Assembly: GCA_002709405.1 (NCBI GenBank)
Contig: PAQV01000062.1
Coordinates: forward strand, 119,238 to 183,237
Direction of reading: 5' to 3'
Origin: Paracoccaceae bacterium
GTDB taxonomy: Bacteria; Pseudomonadota; Alphaproteobacteria; Rhodobacterales; Rhodobacteraceae
DNA length: 64,000 bases
The position numbers were made by a program, and so were the translations under genes. Under the pieces are notes generated by a model. That model did not search any database, was not told the DNA's origin, and saw nothing but the letters and a program-made list of their open reading frames with translations. Below, in pieces: positions 18,265 to 26,398 of this stretch (the first letter of the stretch is position 1; each line of letters starts with the position of its first letter).

Positions 18265-19506
18265 CTAGCGCCGGAAGTCTTCGGGCCGGATGCCGTACTT
18301 GGCCAGCTTGTCGTAAAACGTCTTGCGCGGCAGTTTCAGGACCCGGGCGGCTTCGGATGCGCGGCCGTTCTGGCGCCCGAGGGCTGCGATCAGCAGCGAG
18401 CGTTCCACCCGCGCCATCTGTTCGGCCAGGCCAAGCTCGGCGGCGGATGAGACGTCTTCGGACATGCCCAGAACGAAACGCATGGCCGCCGACATCAGCG
18501 ATCTTGCGTTGCCGGGCCAGTCCTGGGCCATCAGCGCCGACAGGTGATCGGGTTTGACTTCGGGGGCGGGGATGCCCGCCTGTTCGGCGGCCTGGGCGAC
18601 ATAGTTGCGGAAGAGCACGGGTATGTCCTCTGGCCGTTCGGCGAGCGCGGGGATGCGCACGGTCGTCGCCTGCAGGCGATAGTACAGTTCGGGATTGACC
18701 CGCCCGTTGTCGCGCAGCTGCTCGGGGGCGCTGGAGCTGCCGGCCATGATCCGGGCGCGGGACGCGGTGCCCGAGGTTCCGTCCAAGGCCTCGATCAGCG
18801 CGATCTGGGTATCGGCCGGCATCTGGACTATTTCGTCGAGAAACAGGGCCCCGCCCTCGGCCGCCGCCAGCCCGGCTGCCAGTCCCGCCCTGTCCAACCC
18901 TGCAGCCGCGCGTTTCTCGAACGGGGTCTTGGAACGTTGCGAGCTGAGGTGGATGACCTCGGCCACCTTCGATATGCCCGAGCCCGGCGCGCCCTCGATC
19001 AGCACCGGCACATCCAAGCTGGCCAGGCGGCGGACCCGGGCGCGCAGGCCTTCGGCCAGGTCCGATGCACCGAAGATCAGCCGTGCGGCGGGATCACCGG
19101 CCAGCGCCTTGTCGCGGGCCGCGCGGGCGCCCAGGACCCCGCGACGGGCGTCCAGCGCGCGGGTCAGCGTGTCGACAAGCTCGCCCGGGGCGCAGGGCTT
19201 TTCGAGGAACCCGAAGGCGCCGCGTTCCATTGCGCGCACGGCCATCGGGATGTCGCCTTCGCCGGTCAGCAGCACCACCGGCAACTCGTCATCCACGTCG
19301 CGGGCGTAATCCAGCAGGTGAAACCCGTCCCGCCCGGGCATCCTTATGTCCGACAGGATCACCCCGGGAAAATCCCTTGCGATCCGGTCCTTTGCCGCCA
19401 CGAAAGAGCCCGCCTGGATCGGTTCCATCTCGGCCAGTTCCAGCGTTTGCGCCAGGGCCTCGCGCACCGAGGCGTCGTCTTCCACCAGCAGCACCCGGCC
19501 CGTCAT
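18265..19506 (-). CDS. DctD-like NtrC-family response regulator lacking GAFTGA
   Basis: 413 residues. The receiver domain has phospho-acceptor D53 (VILSDIRMPGRDGF) and K103. An AAA+-like domain follows at about 145-365, and a Fis-type helix-turn-helix at about 380-405 (ASEAARVLKLPRKTFYDKLAKYGI in part). The Walker A region reads EGAPGSGISK at 171-180, so the expected GK lysine is replaced. The GAFTGA loop that contacts sigma-54 is absent, while Walker B (ALFLDEI) remains. It therefore probably cannot hydrolyse ATP normally or open sigma-54 promoters. The gene overlaps its kinase partner by four bases. A regulator of the nearby dctPQM operon is the simplest reading. Confidence 0.85.
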   Translation of the reverse strand: MTGRVLLVEDDASVREALAQTLELAEMEPIQAGSFVAAKDRIARDFPGVILSDIRMPGRDGFHLLDYARDVDDELPVVLLTGEGDIPMAVRAMERGAFGFLEKPCAPGELVDTLTRALDARRGVLGARAARDKALAGDPAARLIFGASDLAEGLRARVRRLASLDVPVLIEGAPGSGISKVAEVIHLSSQRSKTPFEKRAAAGLDRAGLAAGLAAAEGGALFLDEIVQMPADTQIALIEALDGTSGTASRARIMAGSSSAPEQLRDNGRVNPELYYRLQATTVRIPALAERPEDIPVLFRNYVAQAAEQAGIPAPEVKPDHLSALMAQDWPGNARSLMSAAMRFVLGMSEDVSSAAELGLAEQMARVERSLLIAALGRQNGRASEAARVLKLPRKTFYDKLAKYGIRPEDFRR

Positions 19507-21287
19507 GCGGCGTGCCCCTGCGCGCTGTCGTCTGTTGCCTTGCCTGATCGCGTCATGTCCCAGGGATCCAGTTCGACGGTAAACACCGCGCCCCCGCCGG
19601 GGCCGTTCACGCCCCGGATATTTCCACCGAAGCTTTGGACGAGACCATAGGAAATCGACAGGCCAAGGCCCATCCCCTCGTCGTTGGTGACTTCCTTGGT
19701 GGTGTAGAAGGGTTCGAACACCCGTTCCGGATCGGCGATCCCGGGGCCGTCGTCACTGACCGTGACCGACAGTCTTGGCCCTCGGGTCAGCGCGATCGAG
19801 ATCGCCCCGTCGTCCTGTTCCTGCATGGCGTCGGCGGCGTTGGTGATCAGGTTGACGAAGACCTGCACCAGCCGCACCTCGCCCCCCGAGGCCCAGGCCG
19901 GGGTGTCGGGCCGGGTCCAGTCCAGCCGCACCCCGTCACGGGCCAGGCGGCCCGAGGTCAGGTCAACCGCGGTGTCGATCACCTGCACCAGGTCGACCCG
20001 GCCCATGGGTTCGCTTTCGTTCCGGGCAAAGGCGCGCAGGTTCTTGATGATGCGGGCTGCACGTTCCGCAAGCCCCGAGATCTTGTCGAAATTGTCCCGG
20101 GCAGTTTCGGACCGGCCCCGGTCCATGAAGGCCGCGCCGTTGTCGGCATATTGGCGGATCGCCATCAGGGGCTGGTTCAGTTCATGGGAAATCCCGGCGC
20201 TCATCTGGCCCAGGGCGGACAGCTTGCCGGCCTGGATCAGCTCGGCCTGGGCGCGTTTCAGGGCAGCCTCGGCCTCTTCGCGTTCGGTCACCTCGCGGCG
20301 CAGGCGGGCATTGGCCTGGGTCAGCGCCCGGGTGCGGGCGGCCACGCGGGTTTCCAGTTTCGCATTGGCCAGGGCCAGGGTGCGCCGGCGTTCGGTGGCC
20401 AGGTTCAGCATCGCTCCGAAGGCCAGGCAGATGGCGGCCACGGCGGCGCCCTGGGTCAGGGCCAGGCGGCGGGCGGGCGCGAGGTCGACCAGGATATGGC
20501 CGGTCATGCCGATCACCGGCAGCGGCTGATCCAGGTGCAGGGCATGGACCGGCACGTAGGGGCTCCAGCCGATGCGCCAGACATCGCGGCCGCGAATGGT
20601 GCGGGCCCGGATCGGTTCCTTTGCGCCGGTGGCGGGGTGCAGGCCGGGCGTGGGCTGGCGTTCCTGCCAGAACAGCAGTTCCGAGCGGTTCGACACGAAG
20701 ACCATCCCGTCGGCATCGGTGAAATAGACCGGGGCGCGGCCGCCCCGCCAGGCCTCTTCGAGGTCGTCGACATCGACCGTGACCACAACCGCCCCGTCGA
20801 CCTTGTGGTCGGGCCCGAAGACGGGGGCGGCAAAGGACCATTCCCGCCGGCCGCCCGGGCCGCGCCGGCCATGGGCGTCGCCCAGGGCGCCTTGCAGGGC
20901 GCGCAGGAACTCGGGCGCCGCGGCGAGGCTGCCGTCTGCGCCGCTGGCCGAGACGCGGATCAGCCCCGTGTCGTCCACGTAGGCCAGGTCCAATGCGGAG
21001 GTCTTGTCGGCCACCTGGCGCAGCACGGCCTGGGCGGCGTCGCGCCCGCCGGGGGCGTCAAGCGTGCCCAGCACGGGATGGTCTGCCATCAGGACGGCAA
21101 GCTCGCGGAAGGATTGCAGCTGCGAGGTCAAGCTGTCGGCGGCCAGGGCCATGTCGGATTGTCCGCGCAGGGCCAGCTGGTCGAGGACCTGGCGATAGCC
21201 CGCCCGCCCGGCCAGGGCGGCCAGAAGGGCCACGGCCGCCAGGAAAAGGGCCACGACCGCGCGGTTCTGTTGGCGGATGCGTTTCAT
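19503..21287 (-). CDS. DctB-like sensor histidine kinase
   Basis: 594 residues from ATG 21287; a GTG six bases upstream is an alternative. The order is a membrane helix at about 8-27, a periplasmic double-PAS-like sensor to about residue 285, a second membrane helix, and a coiled coil (LANAKLETRVAARTRALTQA). The phospho-acceptor histidine lies in SAGISHELNQPLMAIRQYAD. The ATPase domain has NLITNAADAMQ and VSDDGPGIAD and GMGLGLSISYGLV. This is the architecture of C4-dicarboxylate sensors of the DctB class. It is the partner of the overlapping response regulator. Confidence 0.88.
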   Translation of the reverse strand: MKRIRQQNRAVVALFLAAVALLAALAGRAGYRQVLDQLALRGQSDMALAADSLTSQLQSFRELAVLMADHPVLGTLDAPGGRDAAQAVLRQVADKTSALDLAYVDDTGLIRVSASGADGSLAAAPEFLRALQGALGDAHGRRGPGGRREWSFAAPVFGPDHKVDGAVVVTVDVDDLEEAWRGGRAPVYFTDADGMVFVSNRSELLFWQERQPTPGLHPATGAKEPIRARTIRGRDVWRIGWSPYVPVHALHLDQPLPVIGMTGHILVDLAPARRLALTQGAAVAAICLAFGAMLNLATERRRTLALANAKLETRVAARTRALTQANARLRREVTEREEAEAALKRAQAELIQAGKLSALGQMSAGISHELNQPLMAIRQYADNGAAFMDRGRSETARDNFDKISGLAERAARIIKNLRAFARNESEPMGRVDLVQVIDTAVDLTSGRLARDGVRLDWTRPDTPAWASGGEVRLVQVFVNLITNAADAMQEQDDGAISIALTRGPRLSVTVSDDGPGIADPERVFEPFYTTKEVTNDEGMGLGLSISYGLVQSFGGNIRGVNGPGGGAVFTVELDPWDMTRSGKATDDSAQGHAA

Positions 21288-21345
21288 TGGCACAAGCTAC
21301 CAAACTGGCCCTTGCATTGGCCAGAGCGCCCGGTCATCTGGATCC

Positions 21346-22527
21346 ATGCAACGCCTCAGCCAATCGCCCACCGATCCCGCCTTTGTCCAGGACCCGTACC
21401 CGTTCTATGACAGGGCCCGCGCCATGGGGCCTTTGGTCTGGTGGGAGGAGTACGGCATGGTGGCGGCCTTTGGCCAGGCGCAGGTGCATGCCCTGTTGCG
21501 CGACCGGCGCTTTGGGCGCGAACGGCCGGCCGAGATGCCGCGCGAGGCGCCGGCCCACCTGGCGCCATGGTTGCAGACCGAGGCGCATTCGATGCTGGAT
21601 GCCGAGCCGCCCCGCCATACCCGCCTGCGCGGGCTGGTGCTGCGGGCGTTTACCTCGCGCAAGATCGCGGCGATGGAGGCGGACATCGTGGCGCTGTGCC
21701 ACGACCTGGTGGACCGGTTTCCGGAGGGCGCGTTCGACCTGTTGCCGGCCTATTGCACGGCGGTGCCGGTCACGGTGATCTGCCGGCTGCTGGGTGTGCC
21801 CGAGGAGGATGCCGACCAGTTGCTGGACTGGAGCCACCGGATGGTGGCGATGTACCAGGCCAGCCGGACCCGCGAGACCGAGGACAGCGCGGCGGCGGCC
21901 TCGGCGGCGTTCACGGCTTACCTGAAGGACTATATCGACCGGCGCCGGGCTGCCCCGGGGGACGACCTGATCACCCGGCTGATCGCGGCGGAAGAGGACG
22001 GCACCCGGCTGACCACCGACGAGCTGATCGGCACCTGCATCCTGCTGCTGAACGCCGGGCACGAGGCGACGGTGCACGGGCTGGGCAACGGGGTGAAGAC
22101 GATGCTGGGGCTGGGCCTGCAGGCGGCGTGGATGGAGGGGGAATCCATCGCGGCCACGGTCGAGGAAATCCTGCGCTACGATCCGCCTCTGCACATGTTC
22201 ACACGCTATGCCTACGAGGACCTGGAGGTCTTTGGCCATGGCTTCCGGCGGGGCGACCAGGTGGCCCTGATGCTGGGGGCGGCCAACCGCGACCCGGCGG
22301 TCTGGCCCGATCCGCACCGGTTTGATCCGGAGCGGGCGCAGGCGGCGCATACCAGCCTGGGCGGGGGGTTGCATTTCTGCGTGGGCGCTCCGCTGGCGCG
22401 GCTGGAGATGCAGATTGCCCTGCCGATCCTCTTCGAGCGCTGCCCCGGTCTGCGCCTGGCCGCGCCTCCGGTTTATGCGGACAGCTACCATTTCCATGGG
22501 CTGACGCGGCTGATGGTGGCGCGCTGA
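21346..22527 (+). CDS. Cytochrome P450
   Basis: 393 residues with all P450 landmarks. The I-helix oxygen site is AGHEAT at 237-242, the K-helix ExxR is in TVEEILRYDPPLHMFTRYA, and the heme ligand is C345 in LGGGLHFCVGAPLARLE. The phenylalanine normally starting the heme signature is replaced by Leu. It is soluble, with no membrane anchor, as in bacterial class I enzymes that need ferredoxin and a reductase. The substrate is unknown. It lies between the divergent dctB-like gene and dctP, which raises the idea that its substrate or product is handled by the TRAP system, but chance placement is possible. Confidence 0.93.
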   Translation: MQRLSQSPTDPAFVQDPYPFYDRARAMGPLVWWEEYGMVAAFGQAQVHALLRDRRFGRERPAEMPREAPAHLAPWLQTEAHSMLDAEPPRHTRLRGLVLRAFTSRKIAAMEADIVALCHDLVDRFPEGAFDLLPAYCTAVPVTVICRLLGVPEEDADQLLDWSHRMVAMYQASRTRETEDSAAAASAAFTAYLKDYIDRRRAAPGDDLITRLIAAEEDGTRLTTDELIGTCILLLNAGHEATVHGLGNGVKTMLGLGLQAAWMEGESIAATVEEILRYDPPLHMFTRYAYEDLEVFGHGFRRGDQVALMLGAANRDPAVWPDPHRFDPERAQAAHTSLGGGLHFCVGAPLARLEMQIALPILFERCPGLRLAAPPVYADSYHFHGLTRLMVAR

Positions 22528-22547
22528 CCCTGGGACTGCGCCCGTGA

Positions 22548-22589
22548 CCGGCGGTCGGCCGGGGTATTTGGAAAGAGAAAGAAGCAGAG
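22548..22589 (+). repeat. GGGGTATTT/GAAAGAAG intergenic element, single copy
   Basis: A plus-strand copy 20 bases after the P450 stop: GGTCGGCCGGGGTATTTGG, then AAAGAGAAAGAAGCAG. The GACCGGCGGTCGGCCGG part can fold into a small hairpin. Confidence 0.7.
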
Positions 22590-22606
22590 TCGCGGCGCGA
22601 TTGATC

Positions 22607-22656
22607 TGTGCGGTTTTTCGCACAAAGCGGGGGCGGGTTGTGTGGAACTTCGCACA
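22607..22656. promoter_or_regulatory. Two tandem operator-like palindromes upstream of dctP
   Basis: TGTGCG-N6-CGCACA at 22607-22624 and TGTGTG-N6-CGCACA at 22639-22656 share the same 18-base form. They are spaced 32 bases apart, about three helix turns, and therefore face the same way. They lie 180-230 bases before dctP. Paired sites are typical of the upstream activating sequence of DctD/NtrC-type regulators, so the DctD-like protein encoded nearby is the leading candidate. I found no convincing sigma-54 promoter downstream. Confidence 0.55.
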
Positions 22657-22838
22657 GTCGGTTTTGATGGCGGGGGGTGACAAGTGTGCAGTCCTTTGAA
22701 TTTGCTTGGTTATCGCGATTTCAAGGGGGCTGGGGGAAGATCTGTTGTCACTGCATTGCGGGTTTGCATGATGCGGGATCAGCGCGCAGCCCTTTGCGCC
22801 GCCAGATCAAGAGACATCCAATCGGGAGGAGAGATCCG

Positions 22839-23840
22839 ATGAAAAAGTTCCTGACCGCCACCGCCGCCGTGGCGCTGTGTTTCGGTGCCTCGGGCGCCAT
22901 CGCGGCCTGTGACGACGGCGAGATCGTCGTCAAGTTCGCCCATGTGACCAACACCGACCGTCACCCCAAGGGCATCGCGGCCTCGCTGCTGGAGCAGCGG
23001 GTGAACGACGAGATGAACGGCACGATGTGCATGGAAGTCTATCCGAACTCGACGCTGTACAACGACGACCAGGTGCTGGAAGCGATGCTGCAGGGCGACG
23101 TGCAGCTGGCGGCTCCGTCGCTGTCGAAATTCGAGACCTTCACCAAGCAGTTCCGCATTTTCGACCTGCCGTTCATGTTCAAGAACATCGATGCGGTCGA
23201 TGCCTTCCAGGCGTCGGAAACGGGCCAGGCGATGAAGGATTCCATGGCCCGGCGCGGTCTGCAGGGCCTGGCCTTCTGGCACAACGGCATGAAGCAGTTC
23301 TCGGCCAACAAGCCGCTGGAAATGCCGGGCGATGCCGCCGGCCTGAAGTTCCGCGTGCAGCCCAGCGACGTGCTGGTGGCCCAGATGGAAGCTCTGGATG
23401 CCTCGCCGCAGCCGATGGCGTTCTCGGAAGTTTACGGCGCGCTGCAGCAGGGTGTTGTCGACGGGCAGGAGAACACCTGGTCGAACATCTATGGCCAGAA
23501 GTTCTTTGAAGTCCAGGACGGCACCACCGAGACCAACCACGGCGTGCTGGACTACCTGGTCGTGACCTCGGTCGACTGGCTGGAAAGCCTGGACGCGGAC
23601 GTGCGTGACCAGTTCATGACGATCCTCGACGAAGTGACCGCCACGCGGAACTCGGAATCGAGCGCCGTCAACGAGCAGGCCAAGCAGGCGGTCATCGATG
23701 CCGGTGGCGTCGTGCGCCAGCTGACCGACGAGCAGCGCGCGGCCTGGGTCGACGCCATGAAGCCGGTCTGGACCGAGTTCGAAGGTGACGTGGGCGCCGA
23801 CAACATCGCCGCCGCACAAGAGATCAACGCCTCGATGTAA
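22839..23840 (+). CDS. dctP: TRAP transporter substrate-binding protein DctP
   Basis: 333 residues from ATG 22839 after GGGAGGAGAG. A signal peptide covers about 1-24 (KKFLTATAAVALCFGASGAIA). The mature protein has the DctP-family pattern: VVKFAHVTNTDRHPKG, LPFMFKNIDAVDAF, MPGDAAGLKFRVQPSDVLVAQ with the conserved substrate-binding arginine, and VYGALQQGVVDGQENTWSNIY. It catches an organic acid, probably a C4-dicarboxylate or similar, in the periplasm for the DctQM pump. It is the first gene of dctPQM. Confidence 0.92.
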   Translation: MKKFLTATAAVALCFGASGAIAACDDGEIVVKFAHVTNTDRHPKGIAASLLEQRVNDEMNGTMCMEVYPNSTLYNDDQVLEAMLQGDVQLAAPSLSKFETFTKQFRIFDLPFMFKNIDAVDAFQASETGQAMKDSMARRGLQGLAFWHNGMKQFSANKPLEMPGDAAGLKFRVQPSDVLVAQMEALDASPQPMAFSEVYGALQQGVVDGQENTWSNIYGQKFFEVQDGTTETNHGVLDYLVVTSVDWLESLDADVRDQFMTILDEVTATRNSESSAVNEQAKQAVIDAGGVVRQLTDEQRAAWVDAMKPVWTEFEGDVGADNIAAAQEINASM

Positions 23841-23846
23841 GGTGGT

Positions 23847-23876
23847 GCCGGCCGGTCCCGCCGGGGCCGGCTTTTT
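23847..23876 (+). terminator. Terminator-like hairpin between dctP and dctQ
   Basis: GCCGGCC and GGCCGGC flank an 11-base loop region that can itself pair, followed by CTTTTT. Within the operon it would let most transcripts stop after dctP, giving more binding protein than membrane subunits. Confidence 0.75.
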
Positions 23877-23938
23877 CGTCAACCGACCAGTGCGCCGGGC
23901 CAGCTGTCGTCCGGCGCGCGCATTTCGGGAGGGGGCCC

Positions 23939-24625
23939 ATGAGCGGGCAGAAATACCAACCGCAGGGCGGTCTGAGCCGTGCCATTAACCATATCGAAGA
24001 AACGCTGATCGCCGTCATCCTCGGGCTGATGACGCTGGTAACCTTCGTCAACGTGGTGCTGCGATACGGGTTCAATTCGTCCTTCATCTGGGGGCTTGAG
24101 GTCACGCTGATCCTCTTTGCCTGGCTGGTGATCCTGGGCGTGAGCTATTGCGTCAAGATCACCGCCCACCTGGGCGTGGACGCCGTGACCAACGCCCTGC
24201 CGGCGGGGCCGCGCCGGGTATTGGCGCTGATTGCGGCGGCCTGCTGCGTGGCCTACGGGATCCTGCTGTTCAAGGGGGCCTGGGATTACTGGGCGCCGTT
24301 TGCGGCCCTGCAGCCGACCGAGGGCCGCTGGTTCCCGCTGGGCTTTACCGAGGGTGTCCGGGACCGGGCGTTCTACACCACCGACCAGGTGCCGATGCTG
24401 GGGATCTTCCGTTGGCTGGAGGACGCCATCAACTATGGCGAGACATATGACAAGCTGCCCCGGGTGATCCCTTATTTCATCCTGCCGTTCGGCTGCGGCC
24501 TGCTGCTGCTGCGCTTCGTTCAGGCCGCGATCGGCATCGTGACCGGCACGCGTGAAAGCCTGATCGTGAGCCACGAGGCCGAAGACGAGGTCGAGCGCGT
24601 GGCGCGCGGCGAATACGAGGAGTAA
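23939..24625 (+). CDS. dctQ: TRAP transporter small permease DctQ
   Basis: 228 residues with four membrane helices at about 17-41, 47-69, 88-108 and 183-205. The first contains the family pattern VILGLMTLVTFVNVVLRYGF followed by SFIWGLEVTLILFAWLVILG. The loop between helices 3 and 4 is long (about 75 residues), which is larger than in the shortest DctQ proteins. It partners DctM in sodium-driven uptake. The gap to dctM is six bases. Confidence 0.9.
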   Translation: MSGQKYQPQGGLSRAINHIEETLIAVILGLMTLVTFVNVVLRYGFNSSFIWGLEVTLILFAWLVILGVSYCVKITAHLGVDAVTNALPAGPRRVLALIAAACCVAYGILLFKGAWDYWAPFAALQPTEGRWFPLGFTEGVRDRAFYTTDQVPMLGIFRWLEDAINYGETYDKLPRVIPYFILPFGCGLLLLRFVQAAIGIVTGTRESLIVSHEAEDEVERVARGEYEE

Positions 24626-24631
24626 CCCCCG

Positions 24632-26026
24632 ATGGATGTCGCAATTCTCTTTCTGCTCGTCATCGGGCTGATGCTGATCGGCGTGCCGATCGCCGTGTCG
24701 CTGGGCCTGTCGTCAATCCTGTTCCTGCTGGCGTTCTCCGATACCTCGCTGGCCTCGGTCGCGCAGAGCTTTTACCAGGCGATGGCCGGGCACTACACGC
24801 TGCTGGCGATCCCCTTTTTCATCCTGGCGTCGTCCTTCATGTCGACGGGCGGGGTGGCCAAGCGGATCATCCGGTTTTCCATCGCCTGCGTGGGGCACCT
24901 GCGGGGCGGGCTGGCGATCGCCGGGGTCTTCGCCTGCATGATCTTTGCGGCCCTGTCAGGCTCGTCTCCGGCGACCGTGGTGGCCATCGGGTCGATCGTG
25001 ATCGCGGCGATGCACCAGGCGGGCTACACCAAGGATTTCGCTGCCGGCGTCATCGCCAACGCAGGGACCCTTGGCATCCTGATCCCGCCGTCGATCGTGA
25101 TGGTCGTCTATGCCTCGGCCACGGATGTGTCGGTCGGCCGGATGTTCCTGGCGGGCGTGATCCCGGGGCTGCTGGCCGGCGTGATGCTGATGGTGACGAT
25201 CTACATCATGGCCGGCATCCGGGGCATGCCCAAGGGAGACTGGGCCGGCTGGGGCGAGATCTGGGCCTCGTTCAAGGACGCCTTCTGGGGGCTGATGCTG
25301 ATCGTCATCATCATGGTGGGCATCTACGGCATCCCGGGCGTGACGGGGGCGATCTTTACGCCGACCGAGGCGGCGGCGGTGGCGTCGGTCTATGCCTTCC
25401 TGGTGGCGGTCTTCGTCTACCGGGACATGGGGCCGCTGGCCACGCCGGAGGGGGAGCGGAACCATTCGCTGCTGGAAAAGCCCTGGGCGCTGGTGACGGC
25501 CTTCGTGCATCCGGACACCAAGAAGACCCTGTTCGAGGCGGGCAAGCTGACGATCACGTTGATGTTCATCATCGCGAATGCGCTGATCCTCAAGCATGTG
25601 CTGACCGACGAGCAGATCCCCCAGCATATTGCCGAGGCGATGCTGGCGGCGGGGCTGGGGCCAGTGATGTTCCTGGTGATCGTGAACGTGATCCTGCTGA
25701 TCGGCGGGCAGTTCATGGAGCCGTCGGGGCTGTTGGTGATCGTGGCGCCTTTGGTGTTTCCGATCGCGATCGAGCTGGGGATCGACCCGATCCATCTGGG
25801 CATCATCATGGTGGTGAACATGGAAATCGGGATGATCACGCCGCCGGTGGGTCTGAACCTTTTCGTGACGTCCGGCGTGGCGGGGATGCCGATGATGCGG
25901 GGGGTGAAGGCGGCCTTGCCGTTCCTGGCCGTACTCTTTGTCTTCCTGATCCTGGTGACCTACGTGCCGTGGATTTCGACCTGGCTGCCGACCCTGCTGA
26001 TGGGGCCGGAGATCATCACGAACTAA
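24632..26026 (+). CDS. dctM: TRAP transporter large permease DctM
   Basis: 464 residues, about twelve hydrophobic segments. Family signatures visible are IPFFILASSFMSTGGVAKRI, LSGSSPATVVAIGS, GTLGILIPPSI and the C-terminal GMITPPVGLNLFVTSGVAGM. It forms the transport channel with DctQ using the sodium gradient. It is the last gene of the operon and is followed by a palindromic repeat and a strong terminator. Confidence 0.93.
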   Translation: MDVAILFLLVIGLMLIGVPIAVSLGLSSILFLLAFSDTSLASVAQSFYQAMAGHYTLLAIPFFILASSFMSTGGVAKRIIRFSIACVGHLRGGLAIAGVFACMIFAALSGSSPATVVAIGSIVIAAMHQAGYTKDFAAGVIANAGTLGILIPPSIVMVVYASATDVSVGRMFLAGVIPGLLAGVMLMVTIYIMAGIRGMPKGDWAGWGEIWASFKDAFWGLMLIVIIMVGIYGIPGVTGAIFTPTEAAAVASVYAFLVAVFVYRDMGPLATPEGERNHSLLEKPWALVTAFVHPDTKKTLFEAGKLTITLMFIIANALILKHVLTDEQIPQHIAEAMLAAGLGPVMFLVIVNVILLIGGQFMEPSGLLVIVAPLVFPIAIELGIDPIHLGIIMVVNMEIGMITPPVGLNLFVTSGVAGMPMMRGVKAALPFLAVLFVFLILVTYVPWISTWLPTLLMGPEIITN

Positions 26027-26032
26027 AGGGCG

Positions 26033-26110
26033 TGTCCCATGCGTGGGACATTTTTCAACCTAATGAAATCAAGGGGTTGCGGAGGCGGTTTAACGCTTCC
26101 GCAACCTTTT
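26033..26110 (+). repeat. Dispersed palindrome element, copy A
   Basis: TGTCCCATGCGTGGGACA (18-base palindrome with one mismatch) is followed 14 bases later by GAAATCAAGGGGTTGCGG and then AGGCGGTTTAAC. Copies with the same order and spacing lie at 52996-53063 (minus strand) and 62793-62865 (plus strand). All three are intergenic. In this copy the 3' part has become the dctM terminator. Confidence 0.8.
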
Positions 26111-26111
26111 T
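26075..26111 (+). terminator. Rho-independent terminator of dctPQM
   Basis: GGTTGCGGA and TCCGCAACC form a stem around an AGGCGGTTTAACGC-type loop, followed by TTTTT. It lies within the palindrome element. Confidence 0.88.
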
Positions 26112-26230
26112 CGTTTGGGCAGGCGTGATCCAGAGGGGCGCTTCCGCGCGTTTCTTTTTATCACTTTGAGGGGAGGTGACGCGTTTGGTTCAGGTCTCGC
26201 CTGTGGTCGGGTTTTCAGGATTTTGCTGAG

Positions 26231-26353
26231 AAGCGGTTTAAGGGCAGGTGTGCCTTAAACGCGCTTGGTCGAGTGTAGGCCGGTCCCGTGCCTGTCAAGG
26301 ACAAGCCGCTGACGCGGGGGCCGTTGGCCCTCCTTGACAGGCGCGGGACCGGC
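26231..26353. other. Two strong hairpins in the 372-base gap after dctM
   Basis: The gap 26027-26398 has no gene. Hairpin one (26231-26266) pairs AAGCGGTTTAAGGGCA with TGCCTTAAACGCGCTT, with small bulges. Hairpin two has 23-base arms at 26279-26301 and 26331-26353 with a single T/C mismatch, which would be a G-U pair in RNA; the arms begin GCCGGTCCCG and end CGGGACCGGC. Its 29-base loop contains GGGGGCCGTTGGCCC. There is no T run, so it is not a standard terminator; a structured RNA or a repeat is possible. Confidence 0.7.
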
Positions 26354-26398
26354 GGGCGGTGCGTTGGTCAGGGTGGGGCGGTGACGTGAACTTCCCCC

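Noticed and set aside
22720..22790. TTGTCACTGCATTGCGG as a sigma-54 promoter for dctP
   Set aside because: The spacing between the -24 and -12 elements is one base too short and the GG dinucleotide is missing.
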